Translations under genes and position numbers: made by a program
Part shown: positions 1 to 6,482 of the stretch, piece after piece
Numbering within the stretch: the stretch's first letter is position 1
Layout of the letters: every line of letters begins with the position of its first letter
The notes under the pieces: generated by a model
What the model was told of the DNA's origin: nothing
Databases searched by the model: none
The model's input: only the letters and a program-made list of their open reading frames with translations
Origin: an uncultured Panacagrimonas sp.
GTDB taxonomy: Bacteria > Pseudomonadota > Gammaproteobacteria > Nevskiales > Nevskiaceae
DNA: 9,159 nucleotides
Assembly (NCBI GenBank): GCA_946481265.1
Contig: CAMLNE010000164.1
Span: 1 to 9,159, forward strand
Direction of reading: 5' to 3'

Positions 1-380
1 AGCGCGAGATCGTCGCGCGCCTGGCGCAGACCGCCACCTTCCTGACCGCCGTGATCATCGGCGTGCACCAGATCGGCGTGAATGTGAGCTTCGTCACCCT
101 GGTCATCGCGGTGGCGCTCGGCTCGGTGCTGCTCGCGTTTTCGCTGGCCTTCGGCCTGGGCGCGCGTGGTCTGGTGGCAAACCTGATCGGCACGCATTAC
201 CTGCGCCGGCAGCTGCAGCCGGGCGTGCGCGTACGCGTCGGCGAGGTGGAGGGCGAGATCATCGAGATCACGCCGACCAACGTCGTGCTGGAGACCGACG
301 ATGGTCGCGCCTTCATCCCGGCCCGCATGTTCTCCGAACAGGTCAGCCTGCTGGTGACCGCGGACCGCGACGATGACTGA
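1..380 (+). CDS. MscS-like mechanosensitive channel family protein, C-terminal part (5' end outside window)
   Basis: The frame is open from the left edge (first full codon at base 3) to the TGA at 378-380, so this is the C-terminal 125 or so residues of a longer protein. A GTG at 51 could serve as a start but falls inside a hydrophobic helix and is probably internal. Visible parts: a hydrophobic segment around FLTAVIIGVHQIGV, a second membrane segment (FVTLVIAVALGSVLLAFSLA) running into a Gly/Ala-rich FGLGARGLVANLIG stretch, then a small beta-rich soluble part (VRVGEVEGEIIEITPTNVVL). That order, a pore-lining helix followed by a beta domain, is that of small MscS-like channels with conserved TM-helix repeats. 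Its likely role is a tension-gated or regulatory inner-membrane channel. Only 24 bases separate it from the next gene, suggesting one operon with the MgtE-type genes. The family is fairly clear; the transported ion and gating are not. Confidence 0.72.
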   Translation, partial: REIVARLAQTATFLTAVIIGVHQIGVNVSFVTLVIAVALGSVLLAFSLAFGLGARGLVANLIGTHYLRRQLQPGVRVRVGEVEGEIIEITPTNVVLETDDGRAFIPARMFSEQVSLLVTADRDDD

Positions 381-396
381 CCCCGCCCGGGCGGGG
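381..396. promoter_or_regulatory. 16-base perfect palindrome covering a candidate ribosome-binding site
   Basis: The sequence ccccgcccgggcgggg starts at the base after the stop codon of the channel gene and reads the same on both strands. As RNA it could fold as a 6-bp G/C stem with a 4-base loop. The only Shine-Dalgarno-like stretch before the ATG at 405, gcgggg at 391-396, lies in the 3' arm. Folding would hide it unless ribosomes terminating at 378-380 opened the stem. A role in translational coupling is inference; a chance palindrome in GC-rich DNA is possible. Confidence 0.35.
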
Positions 397-404
397 CGCC
401 CACG

Positions 405-1271
405 ATGACGGACGAGGCCGCCACGCCCGGGCTGGTCCTGGCCACCGCATTCGCCCAGGACGAGCCGGAGGCGGTCGCGCAGGCGCTGGAAGAGCTCCCC
501 TCGGAGGCGGCGGCGCTGTTCCTGGCCGAGCTGGCGCCGGCCGAGGCCGCGCCGGTGCTCGACGAGATGTCCGCCGGCTCTGCCGCGCGACGTCTCGCCC
601 TGCTGCCGGCCGAACAGGCCGCGCGCTTTCTCGACGCCGTGGGCAGCCGCGGCTGCGTGTCGATCCTGCGCGTGTGTGCGCCGGATCCGCGCCGCGCGAT
701 TCTCGCCGCGCTGCCGCCGCGACTGGTGCAGCACTACCGCCGATCGCTCGCCTACACGCTCGACGCCGTCGGTGCATGGATCGACTACGACGTACCGACC
801 CTGCCCGGCCACCGCACCGTGGCCGAGGCGCTGCAGGTGCTGCGCCAGCGCGCCAAGCTCGAGGACTGCGAGGTGTTCGTGCTGCGCTCGGCCCAGTTCT
901 ACGGCGGCACCGCGAGCCTGGGTGCGCTGCTGCAGGCGGCGCCCGACGCGCCGCTGTCGCGCGTGATGGATCGCGGCCTGCGCCCGCTGTCCGACGCGGC
1001 GGATGTGGACGATATCCAGACCCTCGGCGACTGGGACCATTGGTCGATGCTGCCGGTGACGGCGCCGGACGGCAGCCTGCTGGGGGGACTGTCGCGCGCC
1101 GATCTGCGCCGCGCACTGAACTCGGTGTTCCCGCTGCCGGCCAGCACGCAGCCGCAATCCCTGCTGGCCCACCTGTTCACCGCCTACCTGCATACCGGCG
1201 CCGACCTGCTGCGCCTCCTGATCGGTCGCGGCCTGAGCAGTCCCGACCCGAGGACGCGCGATGAGTCCTGA
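405..1271 (+). CDS. MgtE-like soluble protein (MgtE N domain plus CBS-like region, no membrane domain)
   Basis: This 288-residue protein resembles the cytosolic half of MgtE Mg2+ channels without the pore. Residues about 15-115 are helical repeats of the MgtE N-domain type (for example LPSEAAALFLAELAPAEAA). A segment at 117-125 (YTLDAVGAW) occupies the place of the MgtE linker signature YPEDSAGSLM, present at 117-126 of the downstream protein, followed by a similarly aligned stretch ending EALQVLR. Residues about 130-240 look like a degenerate CBS pair; the second is clearer (WSMLPVTAPDGSLLGGLSRADL). The C-terminal end (about 250-275) is amphipathic to hydrophobic but too short for the five MgtE membrane helices. 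In MgtE, the N and CBS domains sense cytosolic Mg2+ and close the pore, so this protein may bind the neighbouring MgtE or act as a separate sensor; that is inference. The ATG at 405 gives the natural N-terminus, and the 3' end overlaps mgtE by 11 bases. Confidence 0.75.
   Translation: MTDEAATPGLVLATAFAQDEPEAVAQALEELPSEAAALFLAELAPAEAAPVLDEMSAGSAARRLALLPAEQAARFLDAVGSRGCVSILRVCAPDPRRAILAALPPRLVQHYRRSLAYTLDAVGAWIDYDVPTLPGHRTVAEALQVLRQRAKLEDCEVFVLRSAQFYGGTASLGALLQAAPDAPLSRVMDRGLRPLSDAADVDDIQTLGDWDHWSMLPVTAPDGSLLGGLSRADLRRALNSVFPLPASTQPQSLLAHLFTAYLHTGADLLRLLIGRGLSSPDPRTRDES
1250..1254 (+). promoter_or_regulatory. Ribosome-binding site of mgtE inside the upstream gene
   Basis: GAGGA lies 6 bases before the ATG at 1261 and within the coding sequence of the upstream MgtE-like gene. 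It supports the 1261 start and tight translational coupling of the two MgtE-type proteins. Confidence 0.6.
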
Positions 1272-2568
1272 GCTGGCCGAGGTCGTCGACAAGCTCAATC
1301 GCCACTACCTGCGCGACCACCCGCGCTCGGCTGCACGCCGGCTCGAATCCCTGGCGGTCGAGGACGCGGTGGAGCAGATCGCCACCCAGTCCGCGCCGGT
1401 GCTGGCGCCGGTCTGGCCGCACCTGGGCGCCGACCGCGGCGCGGCGTTGCTCGCGCACATGGGCCAGGTGCAGGCGCGCAACATCCTGTCCGCGCTGCTG
1501 CCGACCGAGGCGGTGCGTTTCCTCGGTGCAATGACCGACGAGGACCGCACACGCCTGCTCGGCGCGCTGGAACCGGACCTGGGCGCGCAGCTGGCCGAGC
1601 TGATGACCTATCCGGAAGACAGCGCGGGCAGCCTGATGGACACGCGCGTGCTGACCTTCCGTCCGCAGATGCAGGCGGCCGGCGCACTGGAGATGCTGCG
1701 CGCCGCGCGCATGCGGGCGCCGCGCACGCTGTTCCTGGTGGATGCCGACAATCGCCTGCACGGCCAGGTGCCGATCCAGGAGCTGGCGATGGCGCGGCCC
1801 GAGACGCCGCTGGGCGACCTGGCACAGGCCGTGCCGGCAGCGGTCAACGCGATGGACCCGCGCGACGAAGTGGTCGAGACCGTCGAGAAACATCGCCTCA
1901 CCGATCTGCCTGTGATCGATCTCGACGGCCGCCTGATCGGCCTGATCCGGCACGGCATGCTGGTCCAGGCACTGCAGGAAGAAGCCACGGCGGACATCGG
2001 TGCGATGGTCGGTGTCAGTCCGCAGGAACGCGCGCTCTCCAAACCCTGGTTCGCGGTGAAGAAGCGACTGCCCTGGCTGCAGATCAATCTGGTGACGGCG
2101 TTCATGGCGGCGTCGGTCGTCGGCATCTTCGAGAGCACCATTGCGAAGTTCACTGCGCTGGCGGTGCTCCTGCCGGTCGTCGCAGGTCAATCCGGCAATG
2201 CCGGCGCGCAGGCCCTGGCCGTCACCATGCGTGGCCTGGCGCTGCGCGAGGTGACCGCGCGCCAGTGGTTTGCGGTCACGTCCAAGGAAGTGGGCGTCGG
2301 CCTGCTCAATGGCATTGCAGTGGCCCTGACCTGCGGCCTGGGCGTCTGGGTCTGGAGCCGGTCGATCGGACTCGTGCTGGTGATCTGCATCTCGATGGTC
2401 CTGGCGATGGTCACCGCGGGCTTTGCCGGCGCCGTGGTGCCGATGGCGCTGACGCGCCTGGGCCAGGATCCGGCGCAGTCCTCGTCGATCATCCTGACCA
2501 CGGTGACCGATATCACCGGTTTCCTGTCCTTCCTGGGGATCGCGGCCCTGCTTTCGGAGCTGCTGTAG
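1261..2568 (+). CDS. mgtE: Magnesium transporter MgtE
   Basis: This is a 435-residue MgtE-family protein, complete and close to the usual length of about 450. Residues about 10-115 form the helical N domain; YPEDSAGSLM at 117-126 is the family signature leading into the CBS pair (about 120-245, with LTDLPVIDLDGRLIGLI). A plug/connecting helix (about 245-270) leads to five predicted membrane helices, near 272-292, 297-322, 336-364, 369-396 and 408-434. The pore signatures are intact: VVAGQSGNAGAQA (307-319), LGQDPAQSSS (400-409) and TTVTDITGF (413-421), whose Asp417 matches the conserved pore aspartate of MgtE channels. Family knowledge: a dimeric inner-membrane Mg2+ channel closed by Mg2+ binding to its cytosolic domains. 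It overlaps the membrane-less paralogue by 11 bases and probably shares its mRNA. No Mg2+ riboswitch can be judged, because the operon start lies outside the window. Confidence 0.93.
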   Translation: MSPELAEVVDKLNRHYLRDHPRSAARRLESLAVEDAVEQIATQSAPVLAPVWPHLGADRGAALLAHMGQVQARNILSALLPTEAVRFLGAMTDEDRTRLLGALEPDLGAQLAELMTYPEDSAGSLMDTRVLTFRPQMQAAGALEMLRAARMRAPRTLFLVDADNRLHGQVPIQELAMARPETPLGDLAQAVPAAVNAMDPRDEVVETVEKHRLTDLPVIDLDGRLIGLIRHGMLVQALQEEATADIGAMVGVSPQERALSKPWFAVKKRLPWLQINLVTAFMAASVVGIFESTIAKFTALAVLLPVVAGQSGNAGAQALAVTMRGLALREVTARQWFAVTSKEVGVGLLNGIAVALTCGLGVWVWSRSIGLVLVICISMVLAMVTAGFAGAVVPMALTRLGQDPAQSSSIILTTVTDITGFLSFLGIAALLSELL

Positions 2569-2581
2569 CCCGCGCAAGGCG

Positions 2582-2599
2582 TGGCCGGCATACCGGCCA
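2582..2599. terminator. Hairpin between convergent mgtE and patatin genes, possible terminator
   Basis: A perfect 7-bp stem (tggccgg / ccggcca) closes a 4-base loop (cata) 13 bases after the mgtE stop. It lies in the 55-base gap between two convergent genes, a common place for a two-way terminator. There is no T-run on either side, so it may be a pause or mRNA-end stabilising structure and not a true intrinsic terminator. Confidence 0.35.
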
Positions 2600-2623
2600 G
2601 GCCAGGGCGGCGATGCACGCGCC

Positions 2624-3601
2624 CTACGGCGCTGCGGGGGCCGGCGTAGGGTCGTCGCCTCCACCTGCATCTGGCTGGTCCGGCGTCTCCGGCCGATGCG
2701 GCGGGTACGGCAGGCCGGCCCAGGCGCACAGGGTCGCCGCGTTTTCCTGCACCAGCCGCCGTCCTTCGTCGATGCATTCCTGCGCGCGATGGAAATCCAT
2801 CAGCGCGAAATCCGAGAGCACCGGCAGCAGCGTGATCTCGGGGGGATCGCCCGCCATGCGGCTGCGCGTGAGGCGGTCCTGCAGGATGTTCACGCTGGCC
2901 GCGATGACGTCGAACACGCCGGGACGGTCTTCGTCGCCGCTCGACAGCGAGGCGATCATGCGCTGCCACAGGTTCCTCTCCTGCGGCGTGCTGGCCTCGC
3001 GTGCGACCTCCTCCTGCCCGGCGCGCGACAGGTGGCGTCCGACCAGCTGGGCGTTGAGGTTGACCGCGATCACCACGTCGGCCCCCATGGCGCGGCAGGC
3101 CGAGACCGGCACCGGGTTGACCAGGCCCCCGTCGAGCATCCAGCGATCGTCATGCTTGACCGGCGAGAACAGGCCCGGGATCGCACAGGACGCCCGTGCG
3201 GCGTGGATGATCGGCCCGCGCGTGATCCAGATCTCGCGCCCGCTGCTCATCTCGGTGGCCACGCTGATGTAGCGCTGCTCGAGCTCCTCGATGTTCACGT
3301 TGACGTGCTTCTCCTCGAAGAAGCCGAACAGCCGCCGCCCCTTGACCATGCCGCCGGAGAAGCTCAGGTCCATCAGGCCGAACACGTCGCGCGGCGTGAG
3401 CTTGAGCACCCACTCGGCGAAGGGCGCGAGCTGGCCCGCCACGTACACCGCGCCCACCAGTGCGCCCACCGAGGTGCCGGCAACGACATGCGGGCGGATG
3501 CCGATCGACTCGAGGCCCTGGATGATCCCGATGTGCGCCCATCCGCGCGCCGAACCGCTGCCCAGGGCCAGGCCGATGGTCGGAGCCGAAGGGGTGCCCA
3601 T
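2624..3601 (-). CDS. Patatin-like phospholipase (RssA-type)
   Basis: This 325-residue protein belongs to the bacterial patatin-like acyl hydrolases. Visible features are the oxyanion-hole loop GSGSARG (14-20), the nucleophile elbow GTSVG (42-46) with Ser44, and the DGG motif (157-159) with Asp157, giving the Ser-Asp dyad expected for lipid acyl hydrolysis. SCAIPGLFSPV (138-148) before the DGG is also typical. No signal peptide or membrane helix is visible, so it is probably cytosolic or loosely membrane-associated, like RssA. The C-terminal 30 or so residues are rich in Pro, Asp, Gly and Ala and probably disordered. The substrate cannot be told from sequence. The ATG at 3599-3601 follows an AGGA ribosome-binding site that overlaps the yajQ stop, so the gene is co-transcribed and probably translationally coupled with yajQ. 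A link between yajQ signalling and lipid turnover is only suggested by this arrangement. Confidence 0.9.
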   Translation of the reverse strand: MGTPSAPTIGLALGSGSARGWAHIGIIQGLESIGIRPHVVAGTSVGALVGAVYVAGQLAPFAEWVLKLTPRDVFGLMDLSFSGGMVKGRRLFGFFEEKHVNVNIEELEQRYISVATEMSSGREIWITRGPIIHAARASCAIPGLFSPVKHDDRWMLDGGLVNPVPVSACRAMGADVVIAVNLNAQLVGRHLSRAGQEEVAREASTPQERNLWQRMIASLSSGDEDRPGVFDVIAASVNILQDRLTRSRMAGDPPEITLLPVLSDFALMDFHRAQECIDEGRRLVQENAATLCAWAGLPYPPHRPETPDQPDAGGGDDPTPAPAAP

Positions 3602-3608
3602 GCCGGTG

Positions 3609-3612
3609 TCCT
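3609..3612 (-). promoter_or_regulatory. Ribosome-binding site of the patatin gene overlapping the yajQ stop codon
   Basis: On the minus strand the reading is cTAGGAcaccggcATG: the TAG stop of yajQ shares bases with the AGGA ribosome-binding site, 7 bases before the patatin ATG. This fixes the start at 3601 and points to translational coupling. Confidence 0.6.
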
Positions 3613-4093
3613 AGTCGCGGAAATTCTCGAACTGCAGCGGCAGTTCGAATTCGGCCTTGCGCAGCATCGCGATGACGTCCTGCAGGTCGTCGCGCTTCTT
3701 GCCGGTGACGCGCAGCTTGTCGCCCGTGATGGCCGTGTCCACCTTGAACTTCGCGTCCTTGATCTTCGCGATGATCTTCTTGGCCTGCGCCTGCTCGATG
3801 CCCTGCTTGACCGTGACCGTGCGCCGCGCGCCGGCCAGGTTGGTCAGCACCTCGCCCAGGTCCAGGCAGCGCAGGTCGATGTGGCGCCCGGCCATGCGCT
3901 TGCGCAGCACGTCGAGCAGCTGATCGAGCTGGAACTCGCTGTCCGCGTGCAGCGTGAGCACCGACTCCTCGCGTTCGATCCTGGCGCTGGTGCCGCGCAG
4001 GTCGAAGCGGTTGGCGATATCACGGCTGGCCGTGTCCACGGCGTTGGTGAGCTCGTGCTTGTCCACCTGGCTGACGACGTCGAAGGAAGGCAT
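3611..4093 (-). CDS. yajQ: YajQ family cyclic-di-GMP-binding protein
   Basis: The 160-residue product matches the YajQ family from end to end: it begins MPSFDVVSQVD, contains NRFDLRG near residue 30, KQGIEQAQAKKI and KDAKFKV in the middle and RVTGKKRDDLQ near the end, and finishes LPLQFENFRD. Length is that of E. coli YajQ (163). The frame stays open back to a TTG at 4135, but the family N-terminus is MPSFD, so the ATG at 4091-4093 is chosen. No strong Shine-Dalgarno precedes it. Family knowledge: a small soluble protein of two ferredoxin-like domains; the Xanthomonas member binds cyclic di-GMP and acts with a transcription regulator in virulence, while nucleic-acid binding has been proposed for others. 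It is the first gene of a two-gene unit with the patatin gene and is divergent from the flavoprotein gene. Family assignment is firm; the ligand in this organism is inferred. Confidence 0.93.
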   Translation of the reverse strand: MPSFDVVSQVDKHELTNAVDTASRDIANRFDLRGTSARIEREESVLTLHADSEFQLDQLLDVLRKRMAGRHIDLRCLDLGEVLTNLAGARRTVTVKQGIEQAQAKKIIAKIKDAKFKVDTAITGDKLRVTGKKRDDLQDVIAMLRKAEFELPLQFENFRD

Positions 4094-4138
4094 GGCGATG
4101 GCGGGGAAAGGATGAAGGACAATGGCGGGATGCAAAGA

Positions 4139-4144
4139 ATTATC
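4139..4144 (-). promoter_or_regulatory. Candidate -10 element for yajQ in the divergent intergenic region
   Basis: Minus-strand GATAAT matches the sigma-70 -10 consensus at 5 of 6 positions and sits in a short AT-rich island (about 4131-4144) in otherwise GC-rich DNA. Initiation downstream would leave a leader of roughly 35-40 bases before yajQ. The -35 is poor (best TTCCCG at 18 bases). The same island could also serve the plus-strand flavoprotein gene starting at 4183. Confidence 0.35.
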
Positions 4145-4182
4145 GGCCGTTTGACCTTCCTGCGGGAACCCGGGTGCAGCGG

Positions 4183-5370
4183 ATGTCCGATTCCGACGTC
4201 CTGATCCTCGGCGCCGGCGCAGCCGGCCTGTACTGCGCGTTCACCGCGGGCCGCCGTGGCCTGCGCGTGCGCGTGCTCGAACGCGCCAACAAGCCCGGCA
4301 AGAAGATCCTCATGTCCGGCGGCGGGCGCTGCAATTTCACCAACACCGGCACCACGCCGGAAAACTTCCTCTCCGCCAATCCGCATTTCTGCAAGTCCGC
4401 ACTGGCCCGCCACCGGCCGGAGGACTTCATCGCGCTGGTCGACGGCCATCGCATCGCCTGGCACGAGAAGGAGCTGGGACAGCTGTTCTGCGACGAATCC
4501 TCGAAGCCGATCCTGCGCATGCTGCTGGACGAATGCGCCCAGGCCGGCGTGGAACTGCGCACGGACTGCGAGGTGCAGCGCGTCGATCTCGCCGCCGATG
4601 GCGGCTTCGCCCTGCGCACCTCGCAGGGGCCGATGCGCGCGCGCCGGCTGGTGGTGGCCACCGGCGGCCTGTCGATCCCGACCCTGGGTGGCAGTGGCTA
4701 TGGCTACGAGCTGGCGCGCCAGTTCGATCACGCCGTGCTGCCCACCCGCGCCGGCCTGGTGCCGCTGACCCTGAGCGGCCGGCCGCTTGAACAGTGGCAG
4801 GACCTGTCCGGCCTGAGCCTGCCGGTGGAGGCGCACTGCGGGGAGGCGAGCTTCCGCAACGCGATGCTGATCACCCATCGCGGCCTGTCGGGCCCGGCCC
4901 TGCTGCAGATCTCCAACTACTGGCAGCCGGGCAGGCCACCGGCACTGCGCCTGGACCTGTTCCCGCAGGCCGACGCCGCGGGCTTCCTCCTCGCGCGCCA
5001 GCAGGCCCAGCCCGCCGCCGAACTGCGCACGGTGCTGTCCGAGGTCCTGCCGCGGCGTTTTGCGCAACGCTTCTGCGAGCTGCTGGCGCCCAGCCGGCCG
5101 CTGCGCCAGTACCGGCCCCAGGAACTGCGCGCGATCGCCGCGCGCCTGCACGACTGGCCGGTGACGCCGGGCGGCACCGAGGGCTACCGCACCGCCGAGG
5201 TCACCCTGGGCGGGGTCGACACCCGCGAGGTGTCGTCGAGCAGCTTCGAATCGCGGCGCGTACCGGGGCTGCACTTCATCGGCGAGGTGCTCGACGTGAC
5301 CGGCTGGCTCGGCGGCTACAACTTCCAGTGGGCCTGGGCCTCCGGCCATGCCTGCGGGAACGCGCTGTGA
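4183..5370 (+). CDS. HI0933/YhiN-family NAD(P)/FAD-dependent oxidoreductase
   Basis: The 395-residue flavoprotein opens with the Rossmann dinucleotide-binding motif GAGAAG (10-15), an acidic residue at the end of the second strand (Glu33), and the family signature KKILMSGGGRCNFTN (40-54). A second nucleotide-contact stretch, VVATGGLSIPTLGGSGYG, follows near 155-172. The C-terminal FAD-binding segment is FIGEVLDVTGWLGGYNFQWA. Length is that of YhiN/HI0933 proteins, which bind FAD but have no well-established substrate. I chose the ATG at 4183 because it gives MSDSDVLILGAG, a typical family start; a GTG at 4174 adds three residues and cannot be excluded, and neither start has a strong ribosome-binding site. 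The protein is predicted cytosolic. Its stop overlaps the start of the YchJ-like gene (GTGA), so the two are probably co-translated. Confidence 0.88.
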   Translation: MSDSDVLILGAGAAGLYCAFTAGRRGLRVRVLERANKPGKKILMSGGGRCNFTNTGTTPENFLSANPHFCKSALARHRPEDFIALVDGHRIAWHEKELGQLFCDESSKPILRMLLDECAQAGVELRTDCEVQRVDLAADGGFALRTSQGPMRARRLVVATGGLSIPTLGGSGYGYELARQFDHAVLPTRAGLVPLTLSGRPLEQWQDLSGLSLPVEAHCGEASFRNAMLITHRGLSGPALLQISNYWQPGRPPALRLDLFPQADAAGFLLARQQAQPAAELRTVLSEVLPRRFAQRFCELLAPSRPLRQYRPQELRAIAARLHDWPVTPGGTEGYRTAEVTLGGVDTREVSSSSFESRRVPGLHFIGEVLDVTGWLGGYNFQWAWASGHACGNAL

Positions 5371-5738
5371 CGTCCGGACCCTGCCCCTGCGGCTCGGCGC
5401 AGGCCTACGCGGCCTGCTGCGGGCGCTGGCATGCCGGTGCGGCGGCGCCGACCGCCGAGGCGCTGATGCGCTCGCGCTACAGCGCCTTCGTGCTCGAGCT
5501 CGAACCCTATCTGCTGGCGACCTGGCACCCCGATACGCGCCCGGCCAGCGTCGGCTTTGAGGCGGCGACCAAGTGGCTCGGACTCGAGGTGAAGTCGGCG
5601 TACCAGACCGCGGAGGACCGCGCCGAGGTCGAGTTCGTCGCACGCTGCAGGGTCGGCGGCGGTTCGGCGGTCCGCCTGCGCGAACGCAGCCGCTTCCGTC
5701 GCGAACAGGGCCGCTGGTACTACGTGGACGGCCACTGA
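5367..5738 (+). CDS. YchJ-like (UPF0225) SEC-C motif protein
   Basis: The 123-residue product starts at a GTG that shares four bases (GTGA) with the stop of the flavoprotein gene. The N-terminal CPCGS...YAACC arrangement (Cys6, Cys8, Cys17, Cys18) is a SEC-C-type zinc-binding motif, the kind found at the end of SecA. It is followed by the family region ALMRSRYSAFVLE and a cone-like NTF2-type part ending RFRREQGRWYYVDG. This is the YchJ/UPF0225 architecture. E. coli YchJ (about 150 residues) has a second SEC-C motif at its C-terminus; here the protein stops at DGH without it, as in other short members. The function is unknown. The frame stays open far upstream inside the flavoprotein gene, but that is overlap shadow: the SEC-C motif and the GTGA overlap set the start. 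Confidence 0.87.
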   Translation: MTSGPCPCGSAQAYAACCGRWHAGAAAPTAEALMRSRYSAFVLELEPYLLATWHPDTRPASVGFEAATKWLGLEVKSAYQTAEDRAEVEFVARCRVGGGSAVRLRERSRFRREQGRWYYVDGH

Positions 5739-5795
5739 GCGAGCCGGTGCGGGCCCGCGCTACGCTGAGCGTCCCTCGACATGGAGACCCCAGGC

Positions 5796-5843
5796 ATGAC
5801 GACCCCGCGCTACACCCACCTGCCGCGAACGGGCAGGACCTGA
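5796..5843 (+). CDS. 15-residue upstream open frame overlapping the DUF924 start (possible leader peptide or gene remnant)
   Basis: An ATG at 5796 opens a 15-codon frame (MTTPRYTHLPRTGRT) ending in TGA at 5841-5843, which shares one base with the DUF924 ATG (TGATG). GGAG at 5783-5786 or AGG at 5792-5794 could serve as its ribosome-binding site, better placed than most in this window. A TACGCT at 5761-5766 could be a -10 element, without a convincing -35. It may be a translated leader that feeds ribosomes to DUF924, or the first codons of a lost gene. Proof of translation is lacking, so it is a weak call. Confidence 0.3.
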   Translation: MTTPRYTHLPRTGRT

Positions 5844-6460
5844 TGGCGAGCGCGAATCCGCAGGACGCCGAGGCGGTCCTGGCCTACTGGTTCGGCACCG
5901 ATCCCGCCGACCCGGCGGCGATCGCCAATGCAAAGCAGAAACTGTGGTGGAGCGGCGATGCGCAGGTCGACCGCGATATCGCCGAGCGCTTCGGCGAGCT
6001 GCACCGACGGGCCCTGGATGGCGAGTTCGACGACTGGCCGCGCACGCCGCGCGGGCGGCTGGCACTGGTGATCGTGCTCGACCAGTTCTCGCGCAGCCTG
6101 CATCGCGGAACGCCGGCAGCCTTCGCCCAGGACGCCCTCGCCCGTCGCCTGTGCCTGGAGGGCCTCGAGACCGGCGCAGACCGAAAGCTTGGGCTGCTCG
6201 AACGGGTCTTCTTCTACCTGCCGCTGGAACACTCGGAGTCGCGCCAGGACCAGGCGCGTTCGGTCGCGGAGTTCGAGCGGCTCGGCGACGAGGCCCCGCA
6301 GGCGCTGCGCGAACTGTTCGCCTACTACACCCGCTTCGCGCGGGATCACCGCGTCATCATCGAGCGGTTCGGCCGGTTCCCGCACCGGAACCGGATCCTG
6401 GACCGGGAGTCGACCGACGAGGAAGTCGCCTTCCTCAAGCTGCCGGGCTCCTCGTTCTGA
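5843..6460 (+). CDS. DUF924 family protein
   Basis: The 205-residue protein carries the DUF924 hallmarks in order: AEAVLAYWFG (9-18), KLWW (33-36), LDQFSR (79-84), ERVFFYLPLEHSE (120-132) and HRVIIERFGRFPHRNRIL (169-186) followed by RESTDEE. The family is a soluble, all-helical TPR-like fold of unknown function with conserved aromatic and charged residues; length is normal. The ATG at 5843 is chosen because conserved sequence begins just after it and AGGA stands at 5835-5838; the frame is open upstream to 5573 but only as a shadow of the YchJ-like gene. It lies 104 bases after that gene and converges with the helicase gene over a hairpin. Whether it shares a transcript with the flavoprotein/YchJ pair is uncertain. 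Confidence 0.88.
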   Translation: MASANPQDAEAVLAYWFGTDPADPAAIANAKQKLWWSGDAQVDRDIAERFGELHRRALDGEFDDWPRTPRGRLALVIVLDQFSRSLHRGTPAAFAQDALARRLCLEGLETGADRKLGLLERVFFYLPLEHSESRQDQARSVAEFERLGDEAPQALRELFAYYTRFARDHRVIIERFGRFPHRNRILDRESTDEEVAFLKLPGSSF

Positions 6461-6482
6461 TCCTCGTCTCGCAGGCCCTCAT

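Noticed and set aside
2619..2632. 5-bp stem gcgcc / ggcgc around the patatin stop codon
   Set aside because: Too short to call a terminator; the hairpin at 2582-2599 is the better candidate.
1177..2670. 497-codon open frame on the minus strand, opposite mgtE
   Set aside because: Arg/Gln/His-rich product with no family motif, exactly antisense to a complete MgtE gene; a GC-rich codon-bias shadow.
4094..4135. Extension of yajQ to the TTG at 4135
   Set aside because: YajQ proteins begin MPSFD, which coincides with the ATG at 4093.
2696..4204. 502-codon open frame on the plus strand, opposite patatin and yajQ
   Set aside because: Low-complexity Arg/Asp/His-rich product spanning two well-identified genes on the other strand.
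3844..5643. 599-codon open frame on the minus strand, opposite the flavoprotein and YchJ-like genes
   Set aside because: No recognisable domain and compositionally biased; both genes on the plus strand have intact motifs.
5749..5772. Short palindromes gcgggcccgc (5749-5758) and acgctgagcgt (5762-5772) as an operator
   Set aside because: Both are short and expected by chance in such GC-rich DNA; no known operator matches.
5573..5842. Extension of the DUF924 frame upstream to 5573
   Set aside because: It overlaps the YchJ-like gene in another frame, is Arg-rich, and DUF924 similarity begins only after the ATG at 5843.
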